Shown here: positions 26,815 to 36,580 of the stretch, piece by piece
Layout: each line of letters starts with the position of its first letter
How positions within the stretch are numbered: position 1 is the stretch's first letter
NCBI GenBank assembly: GCA_036826475.1
Contig: DAISWG010000016.1
Coordinates: 6,411-70,410 of the forward strand
DNA: 64,000 bases
Reading direction: 5' to 3'
DNA from: Miltoncostaea sp036826475
GTDB lineage: Bacteria; Actinomycetota; Thermoleophilia; Miltoncostaeales; Miltoncostaeaceae
Position numbers and translations under genes: made by a program
Notes under the pieces: model-generated
Seen by the model: the letters and a program-made list of their open reading frames with translations, nothing else
What the model was told of the DNA's origin: nothing
The model's database searches: none

Positions 26815-27869
26815 GCGGCGGTCAGGAGCGGGGCGAGGGCCGCATGCATCAGGGCGTCGACGCGCGTGGGCGCGAGCTCGGCGAGGCGTGCGGCGGCGCG
26901 CGCACGCAGGGTCGCGCGCAGCGGCTCGGAGGCGACGACCTCGTGGAGCGCTTCCGCGAAGACGGCGAGATCGTCGTCGGGGATCAGGAGGCCGGCGGCC
27001 CCGAGCGTCTCGGGCACCGCCGCGCGGGCGCGCGCGACGACGGGCACGCCGGCGGCGAGGGCCTCGACGAGCGGTGCACAGAAGCCTTCGTGGACCGAGG
27101 TGCAGAGGTACGCCGAGGCCGCCCGGTACAGCGCGTCGCGCTCATCGTCGGTGATCCGGCCCGTCAGCCGGACGTCGCGGGCGCCGAGGTCGCGGGCGAG
27201 TCGGGGGAGCGCCTGGCCGTAGCGCTCGAAGCCGTCGTCCGAGCCGGCGAGCACCAGCCGGGCGCCGGGCGCGCGCTCGCGCTGGAAGAGGGCGAAGGCC
27301 CCCACCGCGTCCTCGAGACGCTTGCTTGGGACGATGCGGCCGACGCTCAGCACCAGCGGGCGCTCGGGGTCGTGCGAGGGGGCCGTGCCGTCGTTCCGCT
27401 CGAGCTCGAGCAGGAGGGGCACGACGTGCGCGTCCCCGAGGCCCGCCGCCGCGAGCTCGGAGGCGTTGAAGGACGAGTCGGCGACGAGCACGGATGCCCG
27501 TCCCGCGAGGCGCCGCAGCCCTCGGCGGCCGCGGTCGCAGAGGTCAGCGACCTCCGGGTTGACCTCGCGGAGCAGGTCGCCGGGGGTGACGTTGTGGTAC
27601 ACGACCGCCAGCGGCCCCGCCGCGGCGAGGGCCGCCTCCACCGCGCCGCTCCAGATCGAGTAGCGGAGCAGCAGCGGCCCGTTGTCCAGCAGCGCCCGTC
27701 CGCCGCCGTCCAGCCGGACGACCCGCCGGGCCAGCGTCGGGTGGACGTGCTCGGCGATCACCTCGCCGCCGACGCCCCAGCCGCGGAACCGCTCCCGCCA
27801 CGCGAGCGCCTGCCCGGTGACTGCGTCCGCGGGGGACGCGCTCGAGATCACCTGGTGGAGGATCGTCAC
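26811..27869 (-). CDS. GT4-type glycosyltransferase
   Basis: 352 aa from GTG 27869, which overlaps the previous gene's stop. The acceptor-side half begins TILHQVISSASPADAVTGQALAWR; the donor half has VLSVGRIVPSKRLEDAVGAF and HEGFCAPLVEALAAGVPVVA (E7E motif). It lacks the GGAE opening of its neighbours, so it belongs to a different GT4 subgroup, of the kind that builds polysaccharide chains. Cytoplasmic or membrane-associated; substrates unknown. Confidence 0.9.
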   Translation of the reverse strand: MTILHQVISSASPADAVTGQALAWRERFRGWGVGGEVIAEHVHPTLARRVVRLDGGGRALLDNGPLLLRYSIWSGAVEAALAAAGPLAVVYHNVTPGDLLREVNPEVADLCDRGRRGLRRLAGRASVLVADSSFNASELAAAGLGDAHVVPLLLELERNDGTAPSHDPERPLVLSVGRIVPSKRLEDAVGAFALFQRERAPGARLVLAGSDDGFERYGQALPRLARDLGARDVRLTGRITDDERDALYRAASAYLCTSVHEGFCAPLVEALAAGVPVVARARAAVPETLGAAGLLIPDDDLAVFAEALHEVVASEPLRATLRARAAARLAELAPTRVDALMHAALAPLLTAA

Positions 27870-29029
27870 GCCGCGAGGCGCTCCACCAGGTGCGCCAGCC
27901 GCTCGCGGACCGCGGGCCAGCCGTACGTGTCCAGGACGTACTCGCGCCCCCGCGTGCCGCGGAGGCGTGCATCCGCCGGATCGGCGAGCAGCGCGTCGAC
28001 GGCCGCGACGTACTGCTCGGCGCCGTCGACCGCCCAGCCGCCGCCGGACACGGCGACGTGCTCGCGCATCACCTCGGAGCCGTGCGCCACGATCGCCGGC
28101 GTACCCTCGAGCCACGCCTCCATGAGGACCAGGGACAGGCTCTCCATGTGCGACGGATTGACGAGCGCGAGCGCTTCGGCGTAGGCGGCCCGCTTCTCCT
28201 CCTCGGCGACGTACCCGGCCAGGTGGACGACGTCCCCGGTCCCCGGGGGAGGCCGGTAGGCGCCACGGCCCATCAGGACCAGTCGTGGGGCGTCCGGGCG
28301 CTCCCGGGCGTGGCGGACCGCCCACTCGACCGCGACGTCGACGCGCTTGCCCTCCTCCAGGCGGCCGGCGTAGAGGACGTACGGGCCGATGCCGCGGGGC
28401 TCCGCGAACCGGGCGGCGGGCGGCCCCGGGGGCGGGTCGTACCCCATGCCGACGACGCGCCCGTCGCGCACCGCGTAGAGCCGCCGGGCGAGGCGCTCCT
28501 CGGCGGGGGCGTTGAACAGGCACCCCCTGCAGGCTTCGACGGCGCGTCGCACCAGGTCCAGGCGCGCGTACGGCTCGTCGTGCAGGCAGGGCATCATCGC
28601 GGCCCGCTCCGCCGCGATGAGGCTGCCCCACACCGTGGTCCCGAAGAGGTAGGGGCTGAAGATGACCAGGTCGTAGTCGCGCGAGTGACCCTCGAGGAAG
28701 GCGAGGAGGTCCGGCGACGGCACGCTCTGGCCGAGCCACTCCAGCTGGGTCGCGTAGTCGGCGGCTCCGCCGAGGATCGCGGGGTGGAGCCGCTCGTAGC
28801 GGTCGCCGTCGCGGTCGCCCACCGGGAAGCGCCGGACACGGACGCCGTCCTCCCACGACTCGCCGGCGGGCAGGGCGTTGCGCCAGGTCACGTGGTCCAC
28901 GGCGCACGTCGTCGCCACCTCGACGCGCCAGCCGGGCGCGGCGCCGCGGGTCGCCAGGCCGCGCACGTGGGCCTCCGCCCCGCCCATCACCGCGCTCCCG
29001 TAGCGCGGCACCACCCAGAGGAGCCTCAC
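27866..29029 (-). CDS. GT4-type glycosyltransferase
   Basis: 387 aa from GTG 29029, overlapping the methyltransferase stop (GTGA). N-terminus LLWVVPRYGSAVMGGAEAHVRG; middle PYVLYAGRLEEGKRVDVAVEW; donor motif HMESLSLVLMEAWLEGTPAIVA. A paralogue of the genes at 25621 and 60440 (shared ..VTTCAVDHVTWRN region). Transfers a sugar to a growing surface glycan; donor and acceptor cannot be read from the sequence. Confidence 0.92.
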   Translation of the reverse strand: MRLLWVVPRYGSAVMGGAEAHVRGLATRGAAPGWRVEVATTCAVDHVTWRNALPAGESWEDGVRVRRFPVGDRDGDRYERLHPAILGGAADYATQLEWLGQSVPSPDLLAFLEGHSRDYDLVIFSPYLFGTTVWGSLIAAERAAMMPCLHDEPYARLDLVRRAVEACRGCLFNAPAEERLARRLYAVRDGRVVGMGYDPPPGPPAARFAEPRGIGPYVLYAGRLEEGKRVDVAVEWAVRHARERPDAPRLVLMGRGAYRPPPGTGDVVHLAGYVAEEEKRAAYAEALALVNPSHMESLSLVLMEAWLEGTPAIVAHGSEVMREHVAVSGGGWAVDGAEQYVAAVDALLADPADARLRGTRGREYVLDTYGWPAVRERLAHLVERLAA

Positions 29030-30231
29030 GCCTGGCGGCGCGCCACGACGGCGTAGTCCTGGAATCCGTAGAGGAGGTCGTTCAGCCGGGCCACCAACTG
29101 GTCGACGTGCCGGGACAGCTCCCCCTCGCCGGGCGCGACGGCCGGCAGGCGCTCCCCCGCCGGGACCGGGGCGAGCCGCCGCACCTCGACCTGGTCGAAC
29201 CCGGCGCTCTCGCACAGGAACGCGAGGGTGTCGGGGTGGATGGGCCTGCGATGGGTCAGGTCACGGTGGAAGTTCACGGAGCCGGCCACGAGCGACTCGG
29301 GGTTCGGCGTCTCGAGCACCAGCACGCCGCCGCCGTCCAGGATGCGGCCCGCGGCGGCCACCAGCGCGGAGACCTCCCGGGCGGGGAGGTGCTCGACGAC
29401 GTGACTCGCGACGATGCCGTCGACGTCGCCCGGCCCGAGCCGCGCGAGGTGCGCGCCGAGATCCTCCTGCTCCACCGTGATCCCCTTCTCGTGTAGCAGC
29501 GCGACGAAGTCCGGCTCGATCTCGACGCCGTACGCGTCGACGCCGTCGGCGGCAAGCAACTCGATGAGCTCGCCGCGTCCGCAGCCGAGGTCCACGACGC
29601 GCCGGCAGCCGCGAAGCACGTCGCGGTAGACGGCCTGGCGCCGGGCGACGGACTCCTCCGGGCCGCGGTAGCGCTCCTCGAAGCGCAGGTAGTCGAAGGG
29701 CGCCCCGGCTGGGGCGGCCGGGGCGGCGGGCTCCCCGGAGGGCGGCGGTGCGGGAGGCGCCGCCGCGGCGGGCGCGGCCCCGGTGCGCGCCGCGCGCTCC
29801 AGCCGCGCCAGCCGTGACTGGAGCTCCAGGCGCTCGAGCGTGTCGAGGCGTCCCTCCGTCGCGGCGGTCCGGGCGACGTACGCCCCGACGTCGGCGGTGA
29901 GCGCCTCCCGCGCCGCAACCTCCGAGCGGAAGGCGTCCTCCGCGCGGAGCGCGGCAGCGTCCGCCTGCCGCGCCATCTCGGCGTGCGGGTGGTACGTGAG
30001 GCGGATGATCAGCCGCTTCAGGGCCGTCAGGGCGGGCCCGACGACCGGTTTGGTGGAGTAGGCCAGCTCCGGGCGGAAGCTCACCCGGGCCGGCGCGTCC
30101 TCCAGGACGAGCGGGGTGTCGCCCGGGTCGCCCGCGTACCGTCCGGCCTCGCGCATCCGCGCGACGCGAACGCGCAGGTCGTCCACCAGTCGCTCCACGT
30201 CGATCGGCGGATCAGGCGTCGGCACGCGCAC
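29026..30231 (-). CDS. WbdD-like methyltransferase with coiled-coil N-terminus
   Basis: 401 aa. Residues 1-150 hold an amphipathic segment (LKRLIIRLTYHPHAEMARQ) and long coiled-coil helices; a Pro/Ala linker follows (~155-180). Residues ~200-400 are a class I methyltransferase: RVVDLGCGRGELIELLA, DAYGVEIEPD, GIVASHVVEHLP and GGVLVLETPNP. In WbdD-type proteins such a domain caps O-antigen chains and the coiled coil sets chain length; that role here is inference. It sits directly after Wzt and overlaps it by 20 bp. GTG 30231 is the start. Confidence 0.88.
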   Translation of the reverse strand: MRVPTPDPPIDVERLVDDLRVRVARMREAGRYAGDPGDTPLVLEDAPARVSFRPELAYSTKPVVGPALTALKRLIIRLTYHPHAEMARQADAAALRAEDAFRSEVAAREALTADVGAYVARTAATEGRLDTLERLELQSRLARLERAARTGAAPAAAAPPAPPPSGEPAAPAAPAGAPFDYLRFEERYRGPEESVARRQAVYRDVLRGCRRVVDLGCGRGELIELLAADGVDAYGVEIEPDFVALLHEKGITVEQEDLGAHLARLGPGDVDGIVASHVVEHLPAREVSALVAAAGRILDGGGVLVLETPNPESLVAGSVNFHRDLTHRRPIHPDTLAFLCESAGFDQVEVRRLAPVPAGERLPAVAPGEGELSRHVDQLVARLNDLLYGFQDYAVVARRQA

Positions 30232-31477
30232 CCGTCTCGCCGGCCGGCTGGAGCACCGTCGCGCCGCCGTCGGCGCGCACCTCCCAGCGCCCGTCCATCC
30301 GCACCAGGCCCACCCCTTCGCCGCGCGCGAACACGGAGAAGCCGAACCGCCGGTCGATCCAGTGGTAGACCTCGCTCTCGTCCTCCGAGTGCACGGCGAC
30401 GGTCACGGTGAACCGGCCCTCGTTCAGCGGAAGCGACGGCACGTGGAAGCTGGCCGTGCCGTGCCCCAGCAACGACAGGATCCGATAGGACTCGCGGCGC
30501 GTGTTCGTGCCGAGGCACAGCGCTCCCGTCACGCTGCGGATCTCGATGCCGACGACGGGGGTCGGCACCTCCGCCTCGGCCTCGAGCGCGATCTCGATCG
30601 TGAAGGGGTCGCCGCTCGCCACGCTCTCCGTCGGCCCGGCGGGCCCGCTGAGTCGCACCTCGGCGATGCGCACCCTGCCGTTGCCCCACTCGTCGCCCGC
30701 CGCGAGCGGTCCGCCCGCCGCCCCCCCCGCCGCCCCGGCCAGCCCGCGCCGGTACCGCGCGAGCACCTCGCCGGGGATGCCCTCCGCCGCCACCAGGCCG
30801 TCCTCGAGGAGGATGGCGCGGTCGCACACCTGCTGGACCGCCTCGGCGTCGTGCGAGACGAACACGACCGTGCCGCCGCCCCGCCGGTAGGCGAAGATCC
30901 GGCCGAGGCACTTGCGCTGGAAGGCCTCGTCCCCGACCGCGAGGACCTCGTCCAGGAGGAGCACGTTGGAATCGACGTGCGAGGCGACGGCGAAGCCGAG
31001 CCGCGCCTGCATCCCGCTCGAGTAGGTCCGCACGGGGGCGTCGATGAACTCCTCGAGCTCGGCGAAGCCGACGATCGCGTCGAGCCGGCGGTCCACCTCC
31101 CGCCGGGGGAGTCCGTGGATGGCGGCGCTCATGTAGACGTTCTCCCGCCCGGTGAAATCCGGGTGGAACCCCGCGCCGAGCTCGATCATCGACGAGATGC
31201 GGCCGCCCACCTCCACCGCGCCGGCGTGCGGCGGGATGATGCCGGCGAGGATCTTCAGGAGGGTGCTCTTGCCCGAGCCGTTCTCGCCGACGATGCCGAC
31301 CGCCTCGCCGGGGGCGATCTCCAGGCTCACGTCGCGGAGGGCGTCGATCTCGCTATAGCGGGTGCGGCGGCCCCGCAGCAGGGTCTCCTTGAGCGTCGCG
31401 TTGCGCTCGTGGACGACGCGGAAGCGCCGGGCGACGCCGCGCACCCGGACCGCGCCGGGGAGCGGCTCAGAGTTCAA
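30212..31477 (-). CDS. wzt: Polysaccharide ABC exporter ATPase (Wzt-like)
   Basis: 421 aa. Residues ~30-240 are the ABC domain: GENGSGKST (Walker A), YSSGMQARLGFAVA (signature), VLLLDEVLAVGD (Walker B) and FVSHD (switch His). Residues ~280-410 form the Wzt carbohydrate-binding C-terminal beta domain (VGIEIRSVTGALCLGTNTRRE, FTVTVAVHSEDE). It drives export of a lipid-linked glycan with Wzm next to it, and the C-domain probably reads the methyl-capped chain end. It overlaps Wzm by 11 bp and the methyltransferase by 20 bp. Confidence 0.95.
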   Translation of the reverse strand: MNSEPLPGAVRVRGVARRFRVVHERNATLKETLLRGRRTRYSEIDALRDVSLEIAPGEAVGIVGENGSGKSTLLKILAGIIPPHAGAVEVGGRISSMIELGAGFHPDFTGRENVYMSAAIHGLPRREVDRRLDAIVGFAELEEFIDAPVRTYSSGMQARLGFAVASHVDSNVLLLDEVLAVGDEAFQRKCLGRIFAYRRGGGTVVFVSHDAEAVQQVCDRAILLEDGLVAAEGIPGEVLARYRRGLAGAAGGAAGGPLAAGDEWGNGRVRIAEVRLSGPAGPTESVASGDPFTIEIALEAEAEVPTPVVGIEIRSVTGALCLGTNTRRESYRILSLLGHGTASFHVPSLPLNEGRFTVTVAVHSEDESEVYHWIDRRFGFSVFARGEGVGLVRMDGRWEVRADGGATVLQPAGETGARADA

Positions 31478-32258
31478 CGGCCATCTCCCGCTCCAGCCGG
31501 CGGAACACGACGATGCCGACGACCACCAGCACGGCCGTGACGACCGCGACGTACGCGAGGAGCGCGGCGGACGGCCAGATCCCGAAGAAGGCGACGTCCT
31601 GGATCGACTCCACGTACGGCGTCACGGGGTTCCCGTAGCGCAGCACGTCGACCGCCCACTCGCGGCTCGTCACCCGGCCGGGGAGGCTGTCGAAGCTGTA
31701 GAAGATCGGCGTCAGGAAGAACCACGGCAGCAGGATGGCCGCGAGGACGTGCTCGACGTCCCGGAAGTAGACGTTGACGGCCGAGAGCGCCAGCGCGGCA
31801 CCCGCCGTCATCAGGATCAGCGCGACCAGGAGCACCGGCAGCAGGATCATCGTGGCGCGCGTCTCGGGCCGTACGATGAGGTTGACCGGCACGAGGGCGG
31901 CGACCATGACGGCGAACGTCACGAGGTGGCTCGAGAGCGTCGAGAGCGGGACCACCGCTCGGGGGAACGCCACCTTCTTGAGCAGGTTGGCGTTGGCGAC
32001 GACGCTGGCCGTGCCCGCCTGCAGGCCGCCGGCGAAGAAGATCCAGACCGCCAGGCCCGTCAGGAGGAACGCCGGGTAGTCCTCGATCGGGAAGACGGTG
32101 AACAGGACCGAGAAGACGAGGGTGTAGGCGCCCATCAGCACGAGGGGCGTCACGAGGGTCCACAGCAGGCCGAGAACGGACCCCTTGTACCGGCCCCGCA
32201 CCTCTCGGCGGACCAGGCTCCAGAAGAGCTCCCGGTTGCGGAGTGCGAGCACGCTCAC
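31467..32258 (-). CDS. wzm: Polysaccharide ABC exporter permease (Wzm-like)
   Basis: 263 aa, six membrane helices. RNRELFWSLVRREVRGRYKGSVLGLLWTLVTPL at the N-terminus, FFAGGLQAGTASVVANANLLKKVAFPRAVVPLS in the middle, and FLTPIFYSFDSLPGR near the end are ABC-2/Wzm signatures. GTG 32258 lies 10 bp after the preceding GT4 gene and is the first good start. Forms the glycan channel with the Wzt ATPase at 30212. Confidence 0.94.
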   Translation of the reverse strand: MSVLALRNRELFWSLVRREVRGRYKGSVLGLLWTLVTPLVLMGAYTLVFSVLFTVFPIEDYPAFLLTGLAVWIFFAGGLQAGTASVVANANLLKKVAFPRAVVPLSTLSSHLVTFAVMVAALVPVNLIVRPETRATMILLPVLLVALILMTAGAALALSAVNVYFRDVEHVLAAILLPWFFLTPIFYSFDSLPGRVTSREWAVDVLRYGNPVTPYVESIQDVAFFGIWPSAALLAYVAVVTAVLVVVGIVVFRRLEREMAVEL

Positions 32259-32268
32259 GCGGACGATC

Positions 32269-33405
32269 CTAGCCCAGCCCCTGCGGGGCGGAACCGGGCA
32301 GGAGCAGGGCGAGCTCGGCGCGCGCGACGGCGCCCACGTCGTAGCGTTCGACGTGCGCGCGGCCCCGCCGGCCGAGCGCCTCGCGCGCCACGTCGTCCTC
32401 GAGCAGCGCCAGGCAGCGCTCCGCGAGCCCGCGCGGGTCGCCCACGGCCGCCGTCGCGATCCCCGGGTCGAAGAGCTCCTGCAGCACCGGCAACGCATAG
32501 CAGACTGCCGGTGTGCCGACCGCCAGCGCCTCGCACACGGCGATGCCCCACCCCTCCTCACGGCTCGGGAAGATGAGCAGCCGGCTCCGGGCGAGCAGCT
32601 CGCGCTTGCGCTCCTCGACCACGAAGCCCGCCCAGTCGATCGCATCCTGTACGCCGAGGCGGTCCGCGAGCTCCCGGGCGTCCGCCTCGGCCGGGCCGAT
32701 GCCGATGACGACGAAGCGGTCGCCGGGCCGCCGGACCCGGATGGCGGCCACCACCCGCACGAAGTCGTCCAGACCCTTCGTCGGCATCAGCCGGCCGAGG
32801 AACGCCCCGGCGTACTCCGGCTCCCGCCGCCCGGTCGACCGCGAGGGGCCGAGCTCGATGCCCACGTTCGTCCGCGCCACCCGCCAGCGCCGCCGACGCA
32901 GGGTCGCCTCGGTCTCGCCGTTCGAGGTCAGCCCAACGTCCGCGATGCGCCTGAGCGCCGCCAGCGCCCCGGACTCGCCGGCCAGCGCCAGCGCCGTGTG
33001 CACGCCCGCGGGCCGCCCCTTGCCGGCGCTCAGGTGGTACACGAACACGGCGCGCAGTCCCGCACGGGCGCCGAGGAGGGCTGCGGCATCGGGCAGGAAG
33101 TGGCTGCCTGCGACGGCGACGTCCACCGGACCCGCCCGGCGCGCCGCCGCGAACGCCGGGACCATCCGTGCGAGGTAGGCCGCGGCGAGGCCCACGGACG
33201 AGGCCGGCGCCGCCGCGGGGAAGGCGTGGATCCCCGCCTCCGGCACGGCGTCGGCCACCATCTGCCGTGCGCCGCGCGCGCAGACCACGGAGACGTCCGC
33301 CCGCTCGGCCCACCGTCCGGCGCTGGCGAGGATGTGCTGGTCGCCACCGCTGATGCCGCGCGTCCACGACGCCAGGGTGATGAGCACGCGCGGCCGGTGC
33401 CTCAT
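32269..33405 (-). CDS. GT4-type glycosyltransferase
   Basis: 378 aa from ATG 33405, which overlaps the membrane-protein stop (ATGA). ISGGDQHILASAGRW at the N-terminus; AGAFLGRLMPTKGLDDFVRVV and SREEGWGIAVCEALAVGTPAVCY on the donor side. Standard two-domain GT4. It precedes the Wzm/Wzt pair in the operon. Confidence 0.92.
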   Translation of the reverse strand: MRHRPRVLITLASWTRGISGGDQHILASAGRWAERADVSVVCARGARQMVADAVPEAGIHAFPAAAPASSVGLAAAYLARMVPAFAAARRAGPVDVAVAGSHFLPDAAALLGARAGLRAVFVYHLSAGKGRPAGVHTALALAGESGALAALRRIADVGLTSNGETEATLRRRRWRVARTNVGIELGPSRSTGRREPEYAGAFLGRLMPTKGLDDFVRVVAAIRVRRPGDRFVVIGIGPAEADARELADRLGVQDAIDWAGFVVEERKRELLARSRLLIFPSREEGWGIAVCEALAVGTPAVCYALPVLQELFDPGIATAAVGDPRGLAERCLALLEDDVAREALGRRGRAHVERYDVGAVARAELALLLPGSAPQGLG

Positions 33406-35561
33406 GCCTGCCTGACCGCCCAGCTCCCGAGCCGGATGCTCACCGTCCGGCCGTCCGGGATCCGCTCCGCGTCCGGGCTCGCCTCGAGCCGCACGACGCT
33501 CACGCCGGCGGGGAGCGTGAACGCGGCGTCCACGGTGCGCCCGCGACCTGTGATCCGGAACGTCCGCCGCTGTCCCGCGGCGGTGAGCGTCAGCGTCCGG
33601 GGGATCCGATAGGACCCGGCCGAGAAGCGGAGGACGTATCGGCCGGGCCGGCGCGTCATCACCTTCGCCTCGGCCACCTGTCCCTCCAGCCACCGGTAGG
33701 TCCGCCCGTCAGGCTCCACCTCCGCTCGCCCGGCGCCCGAGGTGAGGAACGCGGCGCCGTCCGCCGGCGCCGCCGTCACGCGGTAGAGGCTGGCCATCGA
33801 CCCGGGCGACAGCGGAGACAGCCCCGGGGTGGGGGTCGCGGGGCCGTCGAACGCCACGAGCCTCACGCCGAGGAAGGCCAGCGCCGGTGGCGTGTTCGGG
33901 TCGCGGGGCGACACGAGCCCCTCGCGCAGCGCGTCCGCGTCGGTGCCGACGGCCGCACCGTTCAGCAGCGGGTGGTGGTGCACGCGCTGCCAGAACAGGT
34001 GCGTCGAGTTCACGGCCTCGTCGCTCCGCGCAAGCGGGTAGGCGGCGACCGGCGTCCCGGGGCTCGTCGCCGCGAGGACCTCGTACGCCGCCGGGGTGGG
34101 CGGGAGGCGGAGCGTTTCGGCCGGCGGGGACGCGGCCAGCTCGGCCCCGGACAACCCGATGGCCAGGAGCGGGGCGGCCACGCCGAGCCACCGCGGCCCG
34201 CGGCGCTGGACGCGAGCCAGGGCGAGCACGCCGAGGATCAGGAGGCCGAGCATGACGATGGCCACGAAACGCGCGAACACCCGCCAGTACGGCGCGACGT
34301 CGAACACAGCCTCGGACGGGAGCGGGACCTCGACGGGGCCCAGGTCCAGCGGCGAGGTGAGCGCCATCACCAGCCCCGCGACCACGAGTGCGACGCCGAT
34401 CCACGCGCTCGTCCGCTCGACGCCCGTCGGGCGCCGGGCCACGGCCCACGCGACGAGGAAGGCTGCGGCGAGCGCGATGGTCACCCAGCCCACGAAGAGG
34501 CTCGTCTCGGCGAAGTTGCTGCCGTGGAGATGCGCACCGAGGTACCCGCGGGTCTCGTCGCCGAACAGCAGGCTCCCGTGCGTCGGGACGACGAACTCCG
34601 CGGCCCGCGCGCTGTACGTGGTCAGGTCGGAGTCGGCCCGCGCCAGGCTCGCCGTCCCCTCCCCACCGTTGCGCGCCGCGAAGAGCGTCCCGTACACCAG
34701 GATGGGCGGAAGGGCGACGGCGGCGACCAGACCGGCCGCTGCGCGCCGGGCGCCCGAGCGCAGCGCCGGGATGACGACGACGAGGCCCACCACCCCCGCG
34801 ACCACGAGCGCCATCAGTCCGACGTACGGGTCGGTCACCAGGCCCAGCAGCAGCGCGCCGGCGACCCAGCCCGCCCGGGTCCACGAGCGCTCGACGGCGG
34901 GGTCCGATCCGCCCTCGGCCCAGTGCAGCCCGGCGATGACGATGAGCGGGAGGGCCTCGAGGTGCGTCTGGCCGGGGGAGCCGGCGGCGCGTTCGAGGTG
35001 CCACGGGAACATGGTGAAGACCAGCCCCGCCCACCCGGCCGCGAGCGGTTCGGCACCCAGCCGGCGCCCGAGCCAGTACATCGCGGCCCCGGACAGCGCG
35101 AGTCCGGAGACCACGAGCAGGTTGTAGGCCGCGATCTCGCCGACGATCGCCGAGAGGATCCAGCCGGGGAACCCGACGGCCAGGCTCAGCAGGTCGGTCG
35201 TCGCGTTCCGGGTGAAGCCGAGCGGCGCGCCCAGGTATTCGACCGTCTGGACCCCGACGGGGTGGAACCCGTACACCTGGTCCCGCCAGAGCGACCAGAT
35301 GGTCCCGAGCGAGTCGCCGAAGCGGCCGAAGATGCGGCTCCGCAGGTCGAGCATGAGCGGCCACGTGAGCGCGGTCGCGAGCGCCCAGGCGCCGGCGAGC
35401 ACCAAGATCGCCTCGATCGCGGGCCGTCGCACGGCCCGCCGACCCACGGGACGACGTCCCGTGACGTGTCTCCGCCAGACCGGGCTCCGCAACTCCGCGC
35501 GCCCGGTGTCCAGCCCCTCGGGAGGCGTCGTCGCCCCCGGCCCCCGCCCTGCCTCGCTCAC
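33402..35561 (-). CDS. Polytopic membrane protein A, GT-C-like, with C-terminal beta domain
   Basis: 719 aa from GTG 35561, overlapping the GT2 stop (GTGA). After a basic leader there are about 10-12 membrane helices (residues ~55-440). The first loop has FGDSLGTIWSLWRDQ, with an Asp typical of GT-C-type lipid-sugar transferases. The last 250 residues are soluble and beta-rich (APYWRVFARF boundary, RYVLRFSAGSYRIPRTLTL). It is a paralogue of the gene at 36577: both share GD..(G/A)TIWS(L/I)W, GAP(L/F)GF, (F/A)FPWHL and LVTDPYxGLM. Role inferred: membrane sugar transfer or glycan handling. No catalytic assignment is safe. Confidence 0.8.
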   Translation of the reverse strand: MSEAGRGPGATTPPEGLDTGRAELRSPVWRRHVTGRRPVGRRAVRRPAIEAILVLAGAWALATALTWPLMLDLRSRIFGRFGDSLGTIWSLWRDQVYGFHPVGVQTVEYLGAPLGFTRNATTDLLSLAVGFPGWILSAIVGEIAAYNLLVVSGLALSGAAMYWLGRRLGAEPLAAGWAGLVFTMFPWHLERAAGSPGQTHLEALPLIVIAGLHWAEGGSDPAVERSWTRAGWVAGALLLGLVTDPYVGLMALVVAGVVGLVVVIPALRSGARRAAAGLVAAVALPPILVYGTLFAARNGGEGTASLARADSDLTTYSARAAEFVVPTHGSLLFGDETRGYLGAHLHGSNFAETSLFVGWVTIALAAAFLVAWAVARRPTGVERTSAWIGVALVVAGLVMALTSPLDLGPVEVPLPSEAVFDVAPYWRVFARFVAIVMLGLLILGVLALARVQRRGPRWLGVAAPLLAIGLSGAELAASPPAETLRLPPTPAAYEVLAATSPGTPVAAYPLARSDEAVNSTHLFWQRVHHHPLLNGAAVGTDADALREGLVSPRDPNTPPALAFLGVRLVAFDGPATPTPGLSPLSPGSMASLYRVTAAPADGAAFLTSGAGRAEVEPDGRTYRWLEGQVAEAKVMTRRPGRYVLRFSAGSYRIPRTLTLTAAGQRRTFRITGRGRTVDAAFTLPAGVSVVRLEASPDAERIPDGRTVSIRLGSWAVRQA

Positions 35562-36580
35562 ATCGCCTGGGTCCAGTCCGTCCGGCTCTCGGGCTCCGTG
35601 TGCCCGAGGCGCGCCCGGACGGCGCCCGCGCCGTAGACGGCGAGTGTGATCCAGCATGCGACGGGGTGCAGGGCCCACGCGGGGTCGGGCACTCGCCGGT
35701 AGCCGCGCACGGCCTGCGCGACCAGCGGGACGACGGTGACGGTGCTGAGCACGAAGCGCACGACACCCATCCGGTGCCGGCGCCACGGGTAGCGGCGGTC
35801 GCCCCGTTGCTGATGGTGGACGAAGTCGCGGATCCGCCGACGCTGCTTGCGCGCGAAGCCACGCATGTCGGCGACGTAGAGGTGGACGATCCCGACGTCG
35901 ACCTTCGCCACCCGCCGGTGCCCGGCGCGGAGCAGGTCGACGAGCACGTCGATGTCGAAGAGGTAGGGCGAGAAGTCCGTCGCCAGGAGCGCCTCGCGTC
36001 GCACCAGGAAGCCGTTCGCGCCGATCGTCGGCAGCGCGTCCTCCTCCAGCTCGACCTCGATCCACCCGTGGCGCCGGATCTCGCGGACCGGGAGGTCCGT
36101 CCAGCGGCCGGTGACGGCGCTCAAACGGTCGTAGTTGCCAACGAACAGGCACAGCGGGTCGTTCATCCCGAGCATCGCGAAGTACCGGGTCGGCGCCGGG
36201 TCCTCCGGACGCCGGGTGTAGCGAAGCGGCTCGCTCGCCACGATCCCCGGGTCAGCGAAGGGAGCGGTCATCCGCCGGAGCCAGGAGGGGTCGGGAAGGA
36301 TGTTGTCGCTGTCGACGAACGCGAGCACGTCGCCCGTCGCCGCCGCCGCCGCCGCCGCCTTTCCCGCCTCGCCCGTCCGGAGGACGTTCTCCACGATGAC
36401 GGCGCCCGCCCGGGCGGCGACGGCGCGCGTCGCATCCCGGGAGCCACCGTCGGCGACCACGATCTCCAAGCGATCAGCCGGATAGTCCTGGGCGCGGAGC
36501 GACGCGAGGCAAGGCTCGAGGACCGACGCGGCGTTCAGCGTCGGGATGCAGACGCTGACGGCCGGGGTCGCCTCGCTCAT
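35558..36580 (-). CDS. GT2 family glycosyltransferase
   Basis: 340 aa from ATG 36580, overlapping the membrane-protein stop (ATGA). VSVCIPTLNAASVLEPCLASLRAQ opens the GT-A fold; VVADGGSRDAT, DVLAFVDSDNILPDPSWL (DxD-like) and GANGFLVRREAL follow. The C-terminus has one or two membrane helices. It lies exactly between two paralogous membrane proteins, which suggests a functional triplet. Confidence 0.92.
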   Translation of the reverse strand: MSEATPAVSVCIPTLNAASVLEPCLASLRAQDYPADRLEIVVADGGSRDATRAVAARAGAVIVENVLRTGEAGKAAAAAAATGDVLAFVDSDNILPDPSWLRRMTAPFADPGIVASEPLRYTRRPEDPAPTRYFAMLGMNDPLCLFVGNYDRLSAVTGRWTDLPVREIRRHGWIEVELEEDALPTIGANGFLVRREALLATDFSPYLFDIDVLVDLLRAGHRRVAKVDVGIVHLYVADMRGFARKQRRRIRDFVHHQQRGDRRYPWRRHRMGVVRFVLSTVTVVPLVAQAVRGYRRVPDPAWALHPVACWITLAVYGAGAVRARLGHTEPESRTDWTQAM